A DNA stretch of 64,000 nucleotides from Aquabacter spiritensis (GTDB taxonomy: Bacteria; Pseudomonadota; Alphaproteobacteria; Rhizobiales; Xanthobacteraceae), in NCBI RefSeq assembly GCF_004346185.1, contig NZ_SMAI01000003.1:124001-188000 (forward strand). Reading direction: 5' to 3'. Within the stretch, counting starts at the first letter, position 1. Each line of letters starts with the position of its first letter. Below the pieces are notes generated by a model. That model made no database searches. It saw only the letters and a list, made by a program, of their open reading frames with translations, and was not told the origin of the DNA. This document shows positions 10,880 through 19,906 of the stretch, piece by piece. Position numbers and translations under genes: made by a program.

Positions 10880-11866
10880 ATGATGCGTTCCGCCCAGACC
10901 GCTTTCCTCGCGGCGGCACTTTCGGCCCTCGCGGCCGGTGCGGCCATGGCCCAGACGCCGGCCCCGGCAGCGCCCGCCGCCAAAGGCGCGCCGGCCAAAC
11001 CCGCGGCGCCCGCCGCCGCCAATCCGGCGGCCGCCGCCGACCCGGTGGTCGCGACCGTCAACGGCCAGCCGATTCGCGCGAGCGAGCTCGCGCTCGCCGA
11101 AGAGGATATCGGCCCCGGTCTGCCGCCCCAGGTGCAGCCGGACCAGCGCCGGGACTATGTGCTCTCCTTCCTCACCGACATGACGCTGCTCGCCCAGGCG
11201 GCGCAGGCGCAGAAGCTCGACCAGAGCCCCGCATTCCAGCAGCGCCTGGCCTATGCGCGGACCAAGGCGCTGATGGAGGCGCTGATGATGGCCGAGGCCG
11301 AGAAGGCCGTCACCGAGGAGGCCAAGCGCAAGACCTATGAGGAGTTCGTCGCGGCGAACAAGCCGGAGACCGAGGTGCGGGCCCGGCACATTCTCGTCGA
11401 CGACGAAGCCAAGGCGAAGGAGATCGCCGCCAAGGCCAAGGCCGGCGCGGACTTCGCGACCCTTGCCAAGGAAAATTCGAAGGACAGCGCCGAGGATGGC
11501 GGCGATCTTGGTTATTTCACCAAGGAACAGATGGTCCCCGAATTCGCCGACGCCGCCTTCAAGCTGGATAAGGGGCAGGTCTCCGATCCGGTGAAGAGCC
11601 AGTTCGGCTGGCACATCATCAAGGTCGAGGACAAGCGCGAGAAGCCGGTGCCGACCTATGACCAGGTGGCCGACCAGATCGACCAATATCTGGTACGCAA
11701 GGCCCAGACCGACCTCGTGACCAAGCTGCGCGCGGATGCCAAGGTCGAGAAGACCGCAGCCGCCCCGGCCGCTGCGCCTGCGGCCCCCGCCGCGGCTGCG
11801 CCCGCGGCTCCGGCTACGCCTGCGGCTCCCGCTGCGCCCGCGACGCCGGCGCCCGCCAAGAACTGA
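10880..11866 (+). CDS. Periplasmic parvulin-type peptidyl-prolyl isomerase with Ala/Pro tail
   Basis: A 328-residue exported foldase of the SurA/PrsA/PpiD type. A signal peptide (about residues 1-25, ending AMAQ) and an Ala/Pro linker precede a helical chaperone-like region. The parvulin domain follows at about residues 165-265, with ARHILVDD, GGDLGYFTKEQMVPEFADAAF and FGWHIIKVED, all family hallmarks. The last 40 residues are nearly pure Ala/Pro and are encoded by imperfect GCGCCC/GCGGCT repeats. AAAGGA lies 9 bases before the ATG. It precedes argJ and mutT, an order common in Rhizobiales. It probably helps outer-membrane protein folding. Confidence 0.92.
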   Translation: MMRSAQTAFLAAALSALAAGAAMAQTPAPAAPAAKGAPAKPAAPAAANPAAAADPVVATVNGQPIRASELALAEEDIGPGLPPQVQPDQRRDYVLSFLTDMTLLAQAAQAQKLDQSPAFQQRLAYARTKALMEALMMAEAEKAVTEEAKRKTYEEFVAANKPETEVRARHILVDDEAKAKEIAAKAKAGADFATLAKENSKDSAEDGGDLGYFTKEQMVPEFADAAFKLDKGQVSDPVKSQFGWHIIKVEDKREKPVPTYDQVADQIDQYLVRKAQTDLVTKLRADAKVEKTAAAPAAAPAAPAAAAPAAPATPAAPAAPATPAPAKN

Positions 11867-11875
11867 TCAGAGAAA

Positions 11876-11901
11876 TGCCCGGGCGGCGCGCCGCCCGGGC
11901 A
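11876..11901 (+). terminator. 26-base perfect palindrome after the parvulin gene
   Basis: The sequence from 11876 to 11901 is its own reverse complement (TGCCCGGGCGGC, then GC, then GCCGCCCGGGCA). It starts 9 bases after the parvulin stop codon. No T tract follows, so it could be a terminator that works with other elements or a 3'-end stabiliser. argJ begins 166 bases later and would then need its own promoter. Confidence 0.5.
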
Positions 11902-12067
11902 GAGCAGGCGGTGGCGCTGACCATCGCGGCTTCCGGCGCGGGCGGCCCTTCGGGCGGTCGGCGCCGGTTTCGTTTCCGGCACCCTTGCCTCGGGCGGCGA
12001 CCTGCGGCACATCAGGCCCGCCGGGCTCCGGCGCGCCGCCGCCGCGGCGCCACCAGAGGGTGAGCTT

Positions 12068-13309
12068 ATGTCCGTGTCCGTCTCTCCGCTCGCGCCGCAG
12101 GTCGAGCCGGTGGTTCCCCCGGTTCCCGGCGTCACCTTCGCCACCGCCGCTGCCGGCATCCGCTACAAAGGCCGCACCGACGTCCTCATGGCCGCGTTCG
12201 CGCGCGGCACGACGGTCGCGGGCGTGACCACCCGCTCGCTCTGTCCCTCCGCCCCGGTCGAGTGGTGCCGCAGCGTGCTCAAGAAGGGCAAGGCACGGGG
12301 CCTCGTCGTCAATTCCGGCAATGCCAATGCCTTTACCGGCGTGAAGGGGCGTGAGGCCACGGCCTTGACGGCGGAGATCGCGGCCCGCGCGCTCGGCTGC
12401 AAACCCGGCGAGATCCTGCTGGCCTCGACCGGCGTGATCGGCGAGCCGCTCGACGCGACCAAATTCGACGGCGTGCTTCAGGATCTCTCCGGTCGGCTCG
12501 CGCCCGAACCCTGGAGCGAGGCCGCCCGGGCGATCATGACCACCGACACCTTCCCCAAGCTCGCCACCGCGACCGTTTCGCTGGACGGGATCGACGTGGC
12601 GATATCGGGCATGGCCAAGGGCGCGGGCATGATCGCGCCGGACATGGCCACGATGCTCTCCTTCGTCTTCACCGACGCACCGATCGCCGCCGACCTCCTC
12701 CAGACGATGCTCCAGAAGGGCGTGCGCGACACGTTCAATGCGGTGACGGTGGACGGCGATACTTCGACCTCCGATACCTTGCTCCTGTTCGCCACCGGCG
12801 CGGCCAAGGCGCGCGGCGTCGCGCCGCTGAAGTCGGCCGACGATCCGCGGGTCCGCGTGTTCCGCACGGCGCTTCAGACCGTCCTCGCAGACCTCGCCGA
12901 GCAGGTTGCGCGCGACGGCGAGGGCGCGCGCCATCTGATCCGCGTGAACGTGCGGGGCGCGGTGTCGCGCAAGTCGGCGCGGCGCATCGCCATGTCGATC
13001 GCCAATTCGCCGCTGGTGAAGACGGCGATCGCCGGCGAGGACGCCAATTGGGGCCGCGTCGTGATGGCGGTGGGCAAGGCCGGCGAGCCGGCCGATCGCG
13101 ATCGCCTGTCGATTTCGTTCGGCGACATCCGAGTCGCCGCCGAGGGCATGCGCGACCCGTCTTATGACGAGGCGGAGGTCTCCCGCTATATGACCGGCGC
13201 CGTCATCGACATCACCGTCGATCTCGGGCTCGGCACCGGCAGCGACCGTGTCCTGACCTGCGATCTCACCAAGGAATATGTTGCCATCAACGGCGACTAC
13301 CGGTCGTGA
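12068..13309 (+). CDS. argJ: Bifunctional glutamate N-acetyltransferase / ornithine acetyltransferase
   Basis: A 413-residue enzyme of the cyclic arginine pathway. It moves the acetyl group from N-acetylornithine to glutamate and may also use acetyl-CoA. The autoproteolysis site is visible in [16 protein letters not shown], where cleavage before the Thr exposes the N-terminal nucleophile of the beta chain. [12 protein letters not shown] and the C-terminal SNDLT-equivalent [14 protein letters not shown] end are conserved. The start lies about 165 bases after the parvulin palindrome. The stop codon overlaps the GTG start of mutT by 4 bases, so the two are coupled. Confidence 0.97.
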   Translation: MSVSVSPLAPQVEPVVPPVPGVTFATAAAGIRYKGRTDVLMAAFARGTTVAGVTTRSLCPSAPVEWCRSVLKKGKARGLVVNSGNANAFTGVKGREATALTAEIAARALGCKPGEILLASTGVIGEPLDATKFDGVLQDLSGRLAPEPWSEAARAIMTTDTFPKLATATVSLDGIDVAISGMAKGAGMIAPDMATMLSFVFTDAPIAADLLQTMLQKGVRDTFNAVTVDGDTSTSDTLLLFATGAAKARGVAPLKSADDPRVRVFRTALQTVLADLAEQVARDGEGARHLIRVNVRGAVSRKSARRIAMSIANSPLVKTAIAGEDANWGRVVMAVGKAGEPADRDRLSISFGDIRVAAEGMRDPSYDEAEVSRYMTGAVIDITVDLGLGTGSDRVLTCDLTKEYVAINGDYRS

Positions 13310-13710
13310 AGATCACCCTCGTCGCGGCCTGCGCTCTGGTCGATGCCGACAATCGGGTGCTCGTCGCGCAGCGGCCCGAGGGCAAGGCGCTGGCCGGGCT
13401 CTGGGAATTTCCCGGGGGCAAGATCGAGCCCGGCGAGCGGCCGGAGGAGAGCCTGATCCGCGAATTGCGCGAGGAACTCGGCATTACGGTGAAGGAGGCC
13501 TGTCTCGCGCCCCTCACCTTTGCCAGCCACGGTTACGAGACCTTCCATCTTTTGATGCCGCTCTGGATCTGCCGGCGCTGGGAGGGACGGGTCGAGGCGC
13601 TGGAGCATGCGGCTCTGAAATGGGTGCGCCCCGCACGGCTGCGCGATCTCGCCATGCCGCCGGCCGATGCGCCGCTGATCCCGCCTTTGATCGACCTTCT
13701 CGGCCCCTGA
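13306..13710 (+). CDS. mutT: MutT-type Nudix hydrolase (8-oxo-dGTP diphosphatase)
   Basis: A 134-residue enzyme that would remove oxidised guanine nucleotides. The full Nudix box G-x5-E-x7-R-E-U-x-E-E-x-G-U is present from [13 protein letters not shown] to RELREELGI, at residues about 38-60. The length and the WEFPGGK lead-in fit MutT more than other Nudix groups. The start is a GTG inside the argJ stop (GTGA overlap), so translation depends on argJ. This argJ-mutT pairing recurs in alphaproteobacteria. Confidence 0.92.
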   Translation: MKITLVAACALVDADNRVLVAQRPEGKALAGLWEFPGGKIEPGERPEESLIRELREELGITVKEACLAPLTFASHGYETFHLLMPLWICRRWEGRVEALEHAALKWVRPARLRDLAMPPADAPLIPPLIDLLGP

Positions 13711-13714
13711 CCGC

Positions 13715-14161
13715 TCAGGCGAGGCGGGCGAGAGCGGCGCGCAGGTCGTCCGGCAGCGGCACCGGACGCCTCGTGTCGCGGTCGACATAGACATGGACGA
13801 AATGGCCCTGGGCGCAGGCGGTGTCGGGCGCCCCCTGGAAGATGCCGATCTCGTAGCGCACCGAACTGCCGCCGAGCCGCGCCACCCGGACCCCGGCACT
13901 CACCGGCTCCGGCACCGAGAGGCTGCGGAAATAGATGCAGCGGGTCTCCACGACGAGCCCGATCACGCGGCTGGTCTGCGGATCCAGCACGCCGCGGGAC
14001 ATGAGATATTCGTTCACCGCCGTATCGAAGAAGGAATAGAACACGACGTTGTTCACATGGCCGTAAATGTCCATGTCCGCCCAGCGCGTCGTGATCGCGA
14101 GATGGTGGGGGAAAGCGTCGCGGCGCGCGGGCTGCTCGCGGGCGGGGGACGGGGCGGTCAT
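13715..14161 (-). CDS. Acyl-CoA thioesterase, 4HBT hot-dog family
   Basis: A 148-residue single hot-dog domain protein. WADMDIYGHVNNVVFYSFFD at about residues 27-46 is the 4-hydroxybenzoyl-CoA thioesterase signature, with the catalytic Asp. There is no signal peptide. It resembles YbgC/FadM-like thioesterases and probably hydrolyses an acyl-CoA of unknown chain. It is convergent with mutT, with only 4 bases between stops, and starts 29 bases after the end of the NfeD gene on the same strand. Confidence 0.87.
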   Translation of the reverse strand: MTAPSPAREQPARRDAFPHHLAITTRWADMDIYGHVNNVVFYSFFDTAVNEYLMSRGVLDPQTSRVIGLVVETRCIYFRSLSVPEPVSAGVRVARLGGSSVRYEIGIFQGAPDTACAQGHFVHVYVDRDTRRPVPLPDDLRAALARLA

Positions 14162-14190
14162 GCCATATTCCCTGGTTGAGCCTGAACCAT

Positions 14191-14637
14191 TTAACGCGTT
14201 CGTTCGACGAACAGGACCGCGCCGTCCGACCGGATCACGGTGACGCGCGTGCCCGCCGGGAGGTCCGGCCCATGCACCCGCCAGAGCGAATCGTCCACCC
14301 GCACCGTGCCGGTGCCGTCATGGATCGCGCCTTCGAGGATGAAGGTGCGGCCGACCAGAGCGTCGATCCGCCGGTTGAGGAAAGGCCGGTCGCTCCCGGC
14401 CCCCCCGCGCGCGGCGAGCCAGCGGCCGGCCATCACCGCTGCGAGCGACAGCAGCGCGAACAGCAGGATCTGGATCTGCCATGCCGGCCCGAGGAGGAGG
14501 CCGATCGCGCCCGCGGCGAAGGCGGCGAGGCCCAGCCAGATTAGGGACGCCCCCGGCACGACGATCTCCGCTCCCAGCAGAAGGCCGCCCAGCAGGAACC
14601 AGCTCCAGGCGCCGAGCCCGAGAACCGTCTCGGCCAT
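14191..14637 (-). CDS. NfeD-family membrane protein
   Basis: A 148-residue protein with two or three N-terminal membrane helices (about residues 8-30, 34-50 and 55-72) and a C-terminal OB-fold NfeD domain (VGRTFILEGAIHDGTGTVRV). It starts 3 bases after the stop of the stomatin-like gene. NfeD proteins are regularly paired with SPFH proteins and are thought to act as their membrane partners in bacterial lipid microdomains. No protease domain is present, so this is the short NfeD1b type. Confidence 0.92.
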   Translation of the reverse strand: MAETVLGLGAWSWFLLGGLLLGAEIVVPGASLIWLGLAAFAAGAIGLLLGPAWQIQILLFALLSLAAVMAGRWLAARGGAGSDRPFLNRRIDALVGRTFILEGAIHDGTGTVRVDDSLWRVHGPDLPAGTRVTVIRSDGAVLFVERTR

Positions 14638-14640
14638 GGG

Positions 14641-15633
14641 TCAGACCTCCGAACCCGGCGTCCGCCCCACCGCTGGCCCCGTAGGGCCGGGGCCGCGGCG
14701 CGGCGACCGGGCGGACTCTCCGAACGCATCGCGCGCAATCTCGCCGATGCCGGCCAGGGAGGACAGCAGCGCGGTCGCCTCATAGGGGATCATGATGACT
14801 TTCTGATTGGGCGCCGCGGCGAGGCGCTCGAACGCCTTCACGTATTTTTCCGCGACATAGTAATTCAGCGCCGCCGGATCGCCGGCCGTCACCGCGCTGG
14901 ACAGCATGGCGGTGGCCTTCGCATCCGCCTCGCCCAGACGCTCGCGCGCCTCCGCATCGCGGAACGCGGCCTCGCGGCGGCCCTCGGCCTCCAGAATCTG
15001 CGACTGCTTCTGGCCCTCCGCCCGCAGGATCTGCGCCTGCCTCAGGCCCTCGGCCTCCAGCACCGCCGCGCGCTTCTCGCGCTCCGCCTTCATCTGGCGG
15101 GCCATCGCGGTGACGAGATCGGCGGGGGGAACGATGTCCTTGATCTCGATGCGGTTGATCTTCACGCCCCAGGGCGACACCGCCGCGTCGACCACCCGCA
15201 GCAGACGCTCGTTGATCTCGTCCCGGTGCGACAGCAACTGGTCGAGATCCATCGCGCCCATCACGGTGCGGATATTGGTCGTGGTCAGCGCCAGGATGGA
15301 AGCGTCGAGGCGGGACACTTCATAGCTGGCCTTGGCGGCGTCGAACACCTGGTAGAACACAACCCCGTCAACGGAGACGGTCGCATTGTCCTTGGTGATG
15401 ACTTCTTGGGTCGGCACGTCATGGACCTGTTCCATGACGTTTACCCGGTTGCCGATCCGGTCGATGAAGGGAAGGATGAGGTTGAGGCCCGGCCTCAGGG
15501 TCCGCGTATAGCGGCGAAAGCGCTCGACGGTGAATTCATAGCCCTGGGGAACCGTCTTGACCCCCGCCACGACGATGGCGATGGCGAGAACCAGCAGCAC
15601 GAGGACGAAGAGGTTCGGTCCGATGTCCGGCAT
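14641..15633 (-). CDS. SPFH/Band-7 stomatin-like protein (paraslipin, QmcA-like)
   Basis: A 330-residue protein with an N-terminal membrane anchor (about residues 6-24) and an SPFH domain. The start of that domain, VPQGYEFTVERFRRYTRTL, and the LRPGLNLILPF segment are typical. A charged coiled-coil of about 80 residues follows, rich in AEGxxQAxILxAEGxxQ repeats. It would form oligomeric rings that organise the inner membrane. With the following NfeD gene it forms the usual two-gene operon. Confidence 0.94.
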   Translation of the reverse strand: MPDIGPNLFVLVLLVLAIAIVVAGVKTVPQGYEFTVERFRRYTRTLRPGLNLILPFIDRIGNRVNVMEQVHDVPTQEVITKDNATVSVDGVVFYQVFDAAKASYEVSRLDASILALTTTNIRTVMGAMDLDQLLSHRDEINERLLRVVDAAVSPWGVKINRIEIKDIVPPADLVTAMARQMKAEREKRAAVLEAEGLRQAQILRAEGQKQSQILEAEGRREAAFRDAEARERLGEADAKATAMLSSAVTAGDPAALNYYVAEKYVKAFERLAAAPNQKVIMIPYEATALLSSLAGIGEIARDAFGESARSPRRGPGPTGPAVGRTPGSEV

Positions 15634-15743
15634 GGATGTCTCCCCGCCGGCCGAGGCGCGCCGGCAGGCGGGATAAGCGCATGCGCCGGGCGTTCCGGCA
15701 AGACCCGGCGTGCGGCGCTGTTACGCTTCGCCGGGTTGCCGCG

Positions 15744-16010
15744 TCACGTCGCAGTGAACGACAAGATCGTGAGAATGGCCGCGCCCGCCGCCATGAAGCC
15801 GACCATCATGCCCCAGAGGTGCCAGCTCGGTTGCTCGGCCGGCGGGGTGCTGTGATCTTCCTCGCTCTGCGCGAGATGGAGGGGATAGCCGCCATGTCCG
15901 GGGGCTGCGGCTGCGGCACCGGGACCCTGGTGCGGCATATCCTGATCCGTCCCGCTTGGCGGATGCTCGTCGTTTCGGAAGCGGTCACGTGCCGGATACC
16001 GAATGTCCAT
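15744..16010 (-). CDS. Small tail-anchored membrane protein, unknown function
   Basis: An 88-residue protein that I do not recognise. The first 60 residues are hydrophilic, rich in Pro, His, Asp and Ala. The last 22 residues form one membrane helix (GMMVGFMAAGAAILTILSF), so it is probably C-tail anchored. The start ATG at 16010 follows AAGGAGA at ideal spacing, and that ribosome site lies in the loop of a perfect hairpin (see the separate entry). No neighbour suggests a function. Confidence 0.6.
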   Translation of the reverse strand: MDIRYPARDRFRNDEHPPSGTDQDMPHQGPGAAAAAPGHGGYPLHLAQSEEDHSTPPAEQPSWHLWGMMVGFMAAGAAILTILSFTAT

Positions 16011-16030
16011 GGGAAAATCTCCTTTTCCCA
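16010..16030 (-). promoter_or_regulatory. Hairpin presenting the Shine-Dalgarno sequence in its loop
   Basis: On the minus strand GGGAAAA (16029-16023) pairs perfectly with TTTTCCC (16017-16011) around the loop GGAGA. The outer T at 16030 can also pair with the A of the ATG. The ribosome site is thus in the loop and the first base of the start codon is at the stem base. This could regulate translation, for example by temperature or a bound protein. Confidence 0.5.
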
Positions 16031-16190
16031 TCAACCTCCTGCTTCACGTGGGGTTCCGCATTTGCCCGGCGGTGCACCGCGGCATCCAGACAGGATTACC
16101 CAGTCGTGAACGCCCGCGTTGCCATCCGGCGGCCACAGCGGTCCGGATGCGGCAGCAGTCCGAGACTGTCGCAGCGGCTGGTCTCGCGCG

Positions 16191-17459
16191 TCACGCGATC
16201 CAAGGTGCCATTCGGTCGAGGGCGATCAGCGCCTCGGGCTCGACCCGCGGGCGCACCAGCGCCCAGTCCGTGTCGCGCACCAGCACCTCGGGGACCAAAG
16301 CGCGGCTGTTATAGGTGCCCGCCTGGACCGCGCCATAGGCGCCCGCCGTCATGACCGCCAGGAGGTCGCCGGGAGCCGGCAGAGGCATGGTGCGGGCGAG
16401 CGCCAGATAGTCGCCGGTCTCGCAGACCGGTCCGACCACGTCGACGACCGCCTTCCGTGCGTCGCCGGCCGGAGCCGCGACCGCGACGATGTCGTGATGC
16501 GCGTCATAGAGGGTCGGCCGGATCAGGTCGTTCATGCCGGCATCGACGATGACGAAGGTGCGGTTTTCGCCCGTCTTCACATAGAGGACGCGGGTGACCA
16601 GGATGCCGGCATTGGCGACGATCATCCGCCCCATCTCGAAGATCAGCGGCAACTTGAGGTCGCCCAGTGCCCGGCCGATCACGTCGGCATAGGCCGAGGG
16701 CGCCGGGGGGGCCGGATCGGAGGCGGCATAAGGCACGCCGAGCCCGCCGCCGAGATCCATGTGGTGCAGCCGGTGACCGGCCGCCATCAGATCGCGCGCC
16801 AGTTCCGCGAGCAGAAGCGTGGCATTCTCGAACGGCGCCATGTCGGTGATCTGGCTGCCGATATGCATGTCGACACCGGAGACCTCGATGCCCGGCAGAC
16901 GCGCCGCCTCATCGTAGACCGCACGGGCGCGCGAGATGGGAATGCCGAACTTGGTCTCCGACGTGCCGGTCGAGATCTTGGCGTGGGTGCGGGCATCGAC
17001 GTCGGGATTGACCCGGATCGAGACCCGCGCCGGTGTCCCGCGCGCGGCCGCGACTGCGGACAGGGCCTCGAGTTCGGGCTCGCTCTCCACATTGAAGCAG
17101 AGGATCCCGGCATCGAGCGCTTCGGCCATTTCCCGGCGGGTCTTGCCGACGCCGGAGAAGACGATGCGTCCGGCGGGGACGCCCGCCGCCAAAGCGCGCT
17201 TGAGTTCGCCGCCCGACACGATGTCCGCGCCGGCACCGAGGCGGGCGAGGGTGGCAATCACCGCTTGGTTGGAATTCGCCTTCAGCGCGTAGCACAAGGT
17301 GACGTCGCGGCCGGCGAACGCTTCGGTGAAAACCCGATAATGGCGCTCCAGCGTGGCGGTGGAATAGCAATAGAAAGGCGTGCCTACGGCCGCGGCGATC
17401 GCCGCGACATCGACGCCCTCGGCGTGGAGGCGCCCGCCGCGCTGCTCGAAATGATGCAT
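16191..17459 (-). CDS. lysA: Diaminopimelate decarboxylase
   Basis: A 422-residue fold-III PLP enzyme making lysine from meso-diaminopimelate. The PLP lysine is Lys60 in CYALKANSNQ. DADIVSGGEL-like (ADIVSGGEL), HIGSQITD, DLGGGLGVPY and the Cys-Glu pair in GPVCETGDYLA are all present. One oddity is the substrate/phosphate loop, normally E-P-G-R-S, which reads EMGRMIVANAG here. The start at MHHFEQR is the usual one. It is the last gene of the argH-bluB-lptM-lysA run. Confidence 0.96.
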   Translation of the reverse strand: MHHFEQRGGRLHAEGVDVAAIAAAVGTPFYCYSTATLERHYRVFTEAFAGRDVTLCYALKANSNQAVIATLARLGAGADIVSGGELKRALAAGVPAGRIVFSGVGKTRREMAEALDAGILCFNVESEPELEALSAVAAARGTPARVSIRVNPDVDARTHAKISTGTSETKFGIPISRARAVYDEAARLPGIEVSGVDMHIGSQITDMAPFENATLLLAELARDLMAAGHRLHHMDLGGGLGVPYAASDPAPPAPSAYADVIGRALGDLKLPLIFEMGRMIVANAGILVTRVLYVKTGENRTFVIVDAGMNDLIRPTLYDAHHDIVAVAAPAGDARKAVVDVVGPVCETGDYLALARTMPLPAPGDLLAVMTAGAYGAVQAGTYNSRALVPEVLVRDTDWALVRPRVEPEALIALDRMAPWIA

Positions 17460-17470
17460 GGTCCCCGGCC

Positions 17471-17785
17471 TCAGAGCAGGAAGTCGAGGAAGAAGGATTT
17501 TTGCGGCGCGGTGGGCTGCGGCGCGGGCCGCGAGATCGAATCGCCCGGCATGTCGGGCGGATTGATGCCGCCGGCATATTCCGGATTGGCCCCCCAGGCC
17601 TGCTGTCCGGCCTGGCGCGTCGCCTGGCCCATGGTCTCGGGGGTGCGATTTCCGATCTGCGGCGCGGACGCATTGGCCTGGGGCGCGCCCGCGGCATTCG
17701 GGGGCGGCTCCAGCGGACCCTTCACGCCGCAGCCCGCGAGGGCGAAAGCGAGCAGGCTGCACAGGAGAAGGGGACGAAACGACAC
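17471..17785 (-). CDS. lptM: LptM-like lipoprotein
   Basis: A 104-residue lipoprotein. The GTG start at 17785 gives a short signal ending L-A-G-C, then GVKGPLEPPP, which matches the C-G-x-K-G-P-L-x-x-P motif of LptM (YifL). That protein helps assemble the LptDE lipopolysaccharide translocon in enterobacteria. The rest is Pro/Ala/Gln-rich and poorly conserved. Its place directly before lysA is typical and supports the call. A longer upstream frame exists but contains no lipobox at its start. Confidence 0.8.
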   Translation of the reverse strand: MSFRPLLLCSLLAFALAGCGVKGPLEPPPNAAGAPQANASAPQIGNRTPETMGQATRQAGQQAWGANPEYAGGINPPDMPGDSISRPAPQPTAPQKSFFLDFLL

Positions 17786-17859
17786 GGTGCGGCATTTCCC
17801 GGCAAAGATGCCGCCACTATAGCGTCGGCGGCGGCAAAGGCGAGCCCCGTGCGCCGGCC

Positions 17860-18498
17860 TCACCGCCGCAGGATGGTCCCGCCCGCCCGCGCCCGCTTCT
17901 CCCAACCCAGCGCTTCCAGGGCCGGCATGTCGCTTTCTTCAAGGGGATAACCAAGGCAGAAATAGCCGATGAACCGCCAGTCCTGCGGCACGTCGAGCTG
18001 CGCGCGGACCGTATCGGGGTCCAGGATCGACACCCAGCCGAGGCCGATCCCTTCCGCCCGCGCCGCCAGCCAAAGCGTGTGCACCGCCATCACCGCCGAA
18101 TAATCGACCGTCTCGGGCATGGTGAGCCGCCCGAGGCGGTGGCCCTGGCGCGTCTCGCGGTCGGCGAACACGGCGAGATGCACCGGCGCCTCGTCGAGCC
18201 CGGCGAGCTTCAGCCGGGCATAGGTGCGGGCGCGTTCGGGCGCCTGGCGCGCCAGCGCCTCGGCATTGCAGGATTCGAAGCAGGCGCGGATCGCCTGGCG
18301 CCGCGCCGGAGCATCGACCAGGACGAACCGCCACGGCTGGCTGAGGCCGACGGAAGGGGCGAGGCAGGAGATCTCGATCAGCCGCTCGACCGCCCCCTCC
18401 GGCAAAGGGTCGGGCCGGAAGCGGCGCACGTCGCGGCGCCAGACCAGGAGCGCCACGAGCCGTTCTCTGAAGGCGGCGTCGAAGCGCGGGCCGGGCAT
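17860..18498 (-). CDS. bluB: 5,6-dimethylbenzimidazole synthase
   Basis: A 212-residue nitroreductase-fold flavoenzyme that breaks down reduced FMN to make the lower ligand of vitamin B12. WRRDVRRFRPDPLP near the start, APSVGLSQPWRFV, and the VHTLWLAARAEGIGLGWVSI stretch are characteristic of BluB rather than other nitroreductases. It begins 4 bases after the argH stop, so it is inserted in the argH-lptM-lysA block. No other cobalamin gene is in the window. Confidence 0.92.
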   Translation of the reverse strand: MPGPRFDAAFRERLVALLVWRRDVRRFRPDPLPEGAVERLIEISCLAPSVGLSQPWRFVLVDAPARRQAIRACFESCNAEALARQAPERARTYARLKLAGLDEAPVHLAVFADRETRQGHRLGRLTMPETVDYSAVMAVHTLWLAARAEGIGLGWVSILDPDTVRAQLDVPQDWRFIGYFCLGYPLEESDMPALEALGWEKRARAGGTILRR

Positions 18499-18502
18499 GG
18501 CG

Positions 18503-19891
18503 TCAGGCCGGTTTCGCCAGCGTCTTCAGCCAGCGCCGCGCCTGCGCGCGGACCCGGACCGGCGCCGTACCGCCATAGGAGGTCCGGCTCGCCACCGATT
18601 TCGTCACCGAGAGCACGGAGAAGACGTCTTGCGTGATGCGCGCGTCGACGCCCTGCATGTCCTCCAGCGAAAGACGGTGCAGCGGCACGCCGCGCTCCGA
18701 GGCGAGGGCGACGATGCGCCCGGTCGCGTGATGCGCCTCGCGGAACGGAATGCCCAGCGCGCGCACCAGCCAATCGGCGAGATCGGTCGCGGTGGAATAG
18801 CCCTGTCCGGCGGCGGCGCGCATGCGTGCGGCCTCCGGCTCGAGATCGCGCACCATGCCGGCGGTCGCGGCGATGACCAGCGAGAGGGCCGAGAATGCGT
18901 CGAAGGCGCCTTCCTTGTCCTCCTGCATGTCCTTGGCATAAGCGAGCGGCAGGCCCTTCATCACCACGAGCAGGCCGGTCAGGGCACCGACGATCCGACC
19001 GGCTTTGCCGCGCGCGAGTTCCGCGGCGTCCGGATTGCGCTTCTGCGGCATGATCGAGGAGCCCGTGGTGAAGGCGTCCGACAGCTTGATCAGGCCGAAG
19101 GACGGCGAGGTCCAGATCACCACCTCCTCGGCGAAGCGCGAGAGATGGATGGCGCAGATCGCCGCGGCCGCCAGCGTCTCCAGCACGAAGTCGCGATCGG
19201 ACACGGCGTCGAGCGAATTGGCGGTGGGGCGGTCGAAGCCGAGCGCCGCGGCGGTGGCGTCGCGGTCGATGGGAAACGAGGTGCCGGCGAGGGCGGCGGA
19301 GCCGAGCGGCGATTCGTTGAGCCGCGTCCGGGCGTCGCGCAGCCGCCCGCGATCGCGCGCCAGCATCTCGACATAGGCCATCAGATGGTGGCCGAACGTC
19401 ACCGGCTGGGCGGTCTGCAGATGGGTGAAGCCCGGCATCACGGTCGCCGCATGCGCCAGCGCCTTTTCGGCCAAAGCCGTCATCAGATCGGCGAGCTGGG
19501 CGTCGAGGGCGTCGATCGTGTCGCGCACATAGAGCCGGAAATCCGTCGCCACCTGATCGTTGCGCGAGCGCGCGGTGTGGAGCCGGCCGGCGCTCGGGCC
19601 GATCAGGTCGGCGAGCCGCTGTTCGACATTCATATGGATGTCTTCGAGGTCGCGGCGGAAGGTGAAGCGGCCCGCCTCGATCTCTGACAGGATCGTGTCT
19701 AGACCCTTCTGGATCTTCTCGACATCTTTCGCCCCGACGATTCCCTGCGCCGCCAGCATGGTGGCATGGGCCTTGGAGCCGGCGATGTCCTGGGCGTAAA
19801 GACGCTGATCGAAGCCGATGGAGGCGTTGATTTCCTCCATGATCGCGTTGGGGCCCGTGGAGAAACGCCCGCCCCACATCTTGTTGCTCAT
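18503..19891 (-). CDS. argH: Argininosuccinate lyase
   Basis: A 462-residue enzyme of the fumarase/aspartase superfamily. It performs the last step of arginine synthesis, splitting argininosuccinate to arginine and fumarate. [15 protein letters not shown], the catalytic region [14 protein letters not shown] and the superfamily signature [12 protein letters not shown] are intact. The start [10 protein letters not shown] is conserved. It is divergent from tlpA with only 15 bases between the start codons, so the two must share or overlap promoter DNA. Confidence 0.97.
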   Translation of the reverse strand: MSNKMWGGRFSTGPNAIMEEINASIGFDQRLYAQDIAGSKAHATMLAAQGIVGAKDVEKIQKGLDTILSEIEAGRFTFRRDLEDIHMNVEQRLADLIGPSAGRLHTARSRNDQVATDFRLYVRDTIDALDAQLADLMTALAEKALAHAATVMPGFTHLQTAQPVTFGHHLMAYVEMLARDRGRLRDARTRLNESPLGSAALAGTSFPIDRDATAAALGFDRPTANSLDAVSDRDFVLETLAAAAICAIHLSRFAEEVVIWTSPSFGLIKLSDAFTTGSSIMPQKRNPDAAELARGKAGRIVGALTGLLVVMKGLPLAYAKDMQEDKEGAFDAFSALSLVIAATAGMVRDLEPEAARMRAAAGQGYSTATDLADWLVRALGIPFREAHHATGRIVALASERGVPLHRLSLEDMQGVDARITQDVFSVLSVTKSVASRTSYGGTAPVRVRAQARRWLKTLAKPA

Positions 19892-19906
19892 GACGGACCT
19901 CCCGAG

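Noticed and set aside
11740..11863. Ala/Pro codon repeats at the end of the parvulin gene considered as a mobile repeat
   Set aside because: They are imperfect GCN/CCN codons that keep frame and are explained by a low-complexity protein tail.
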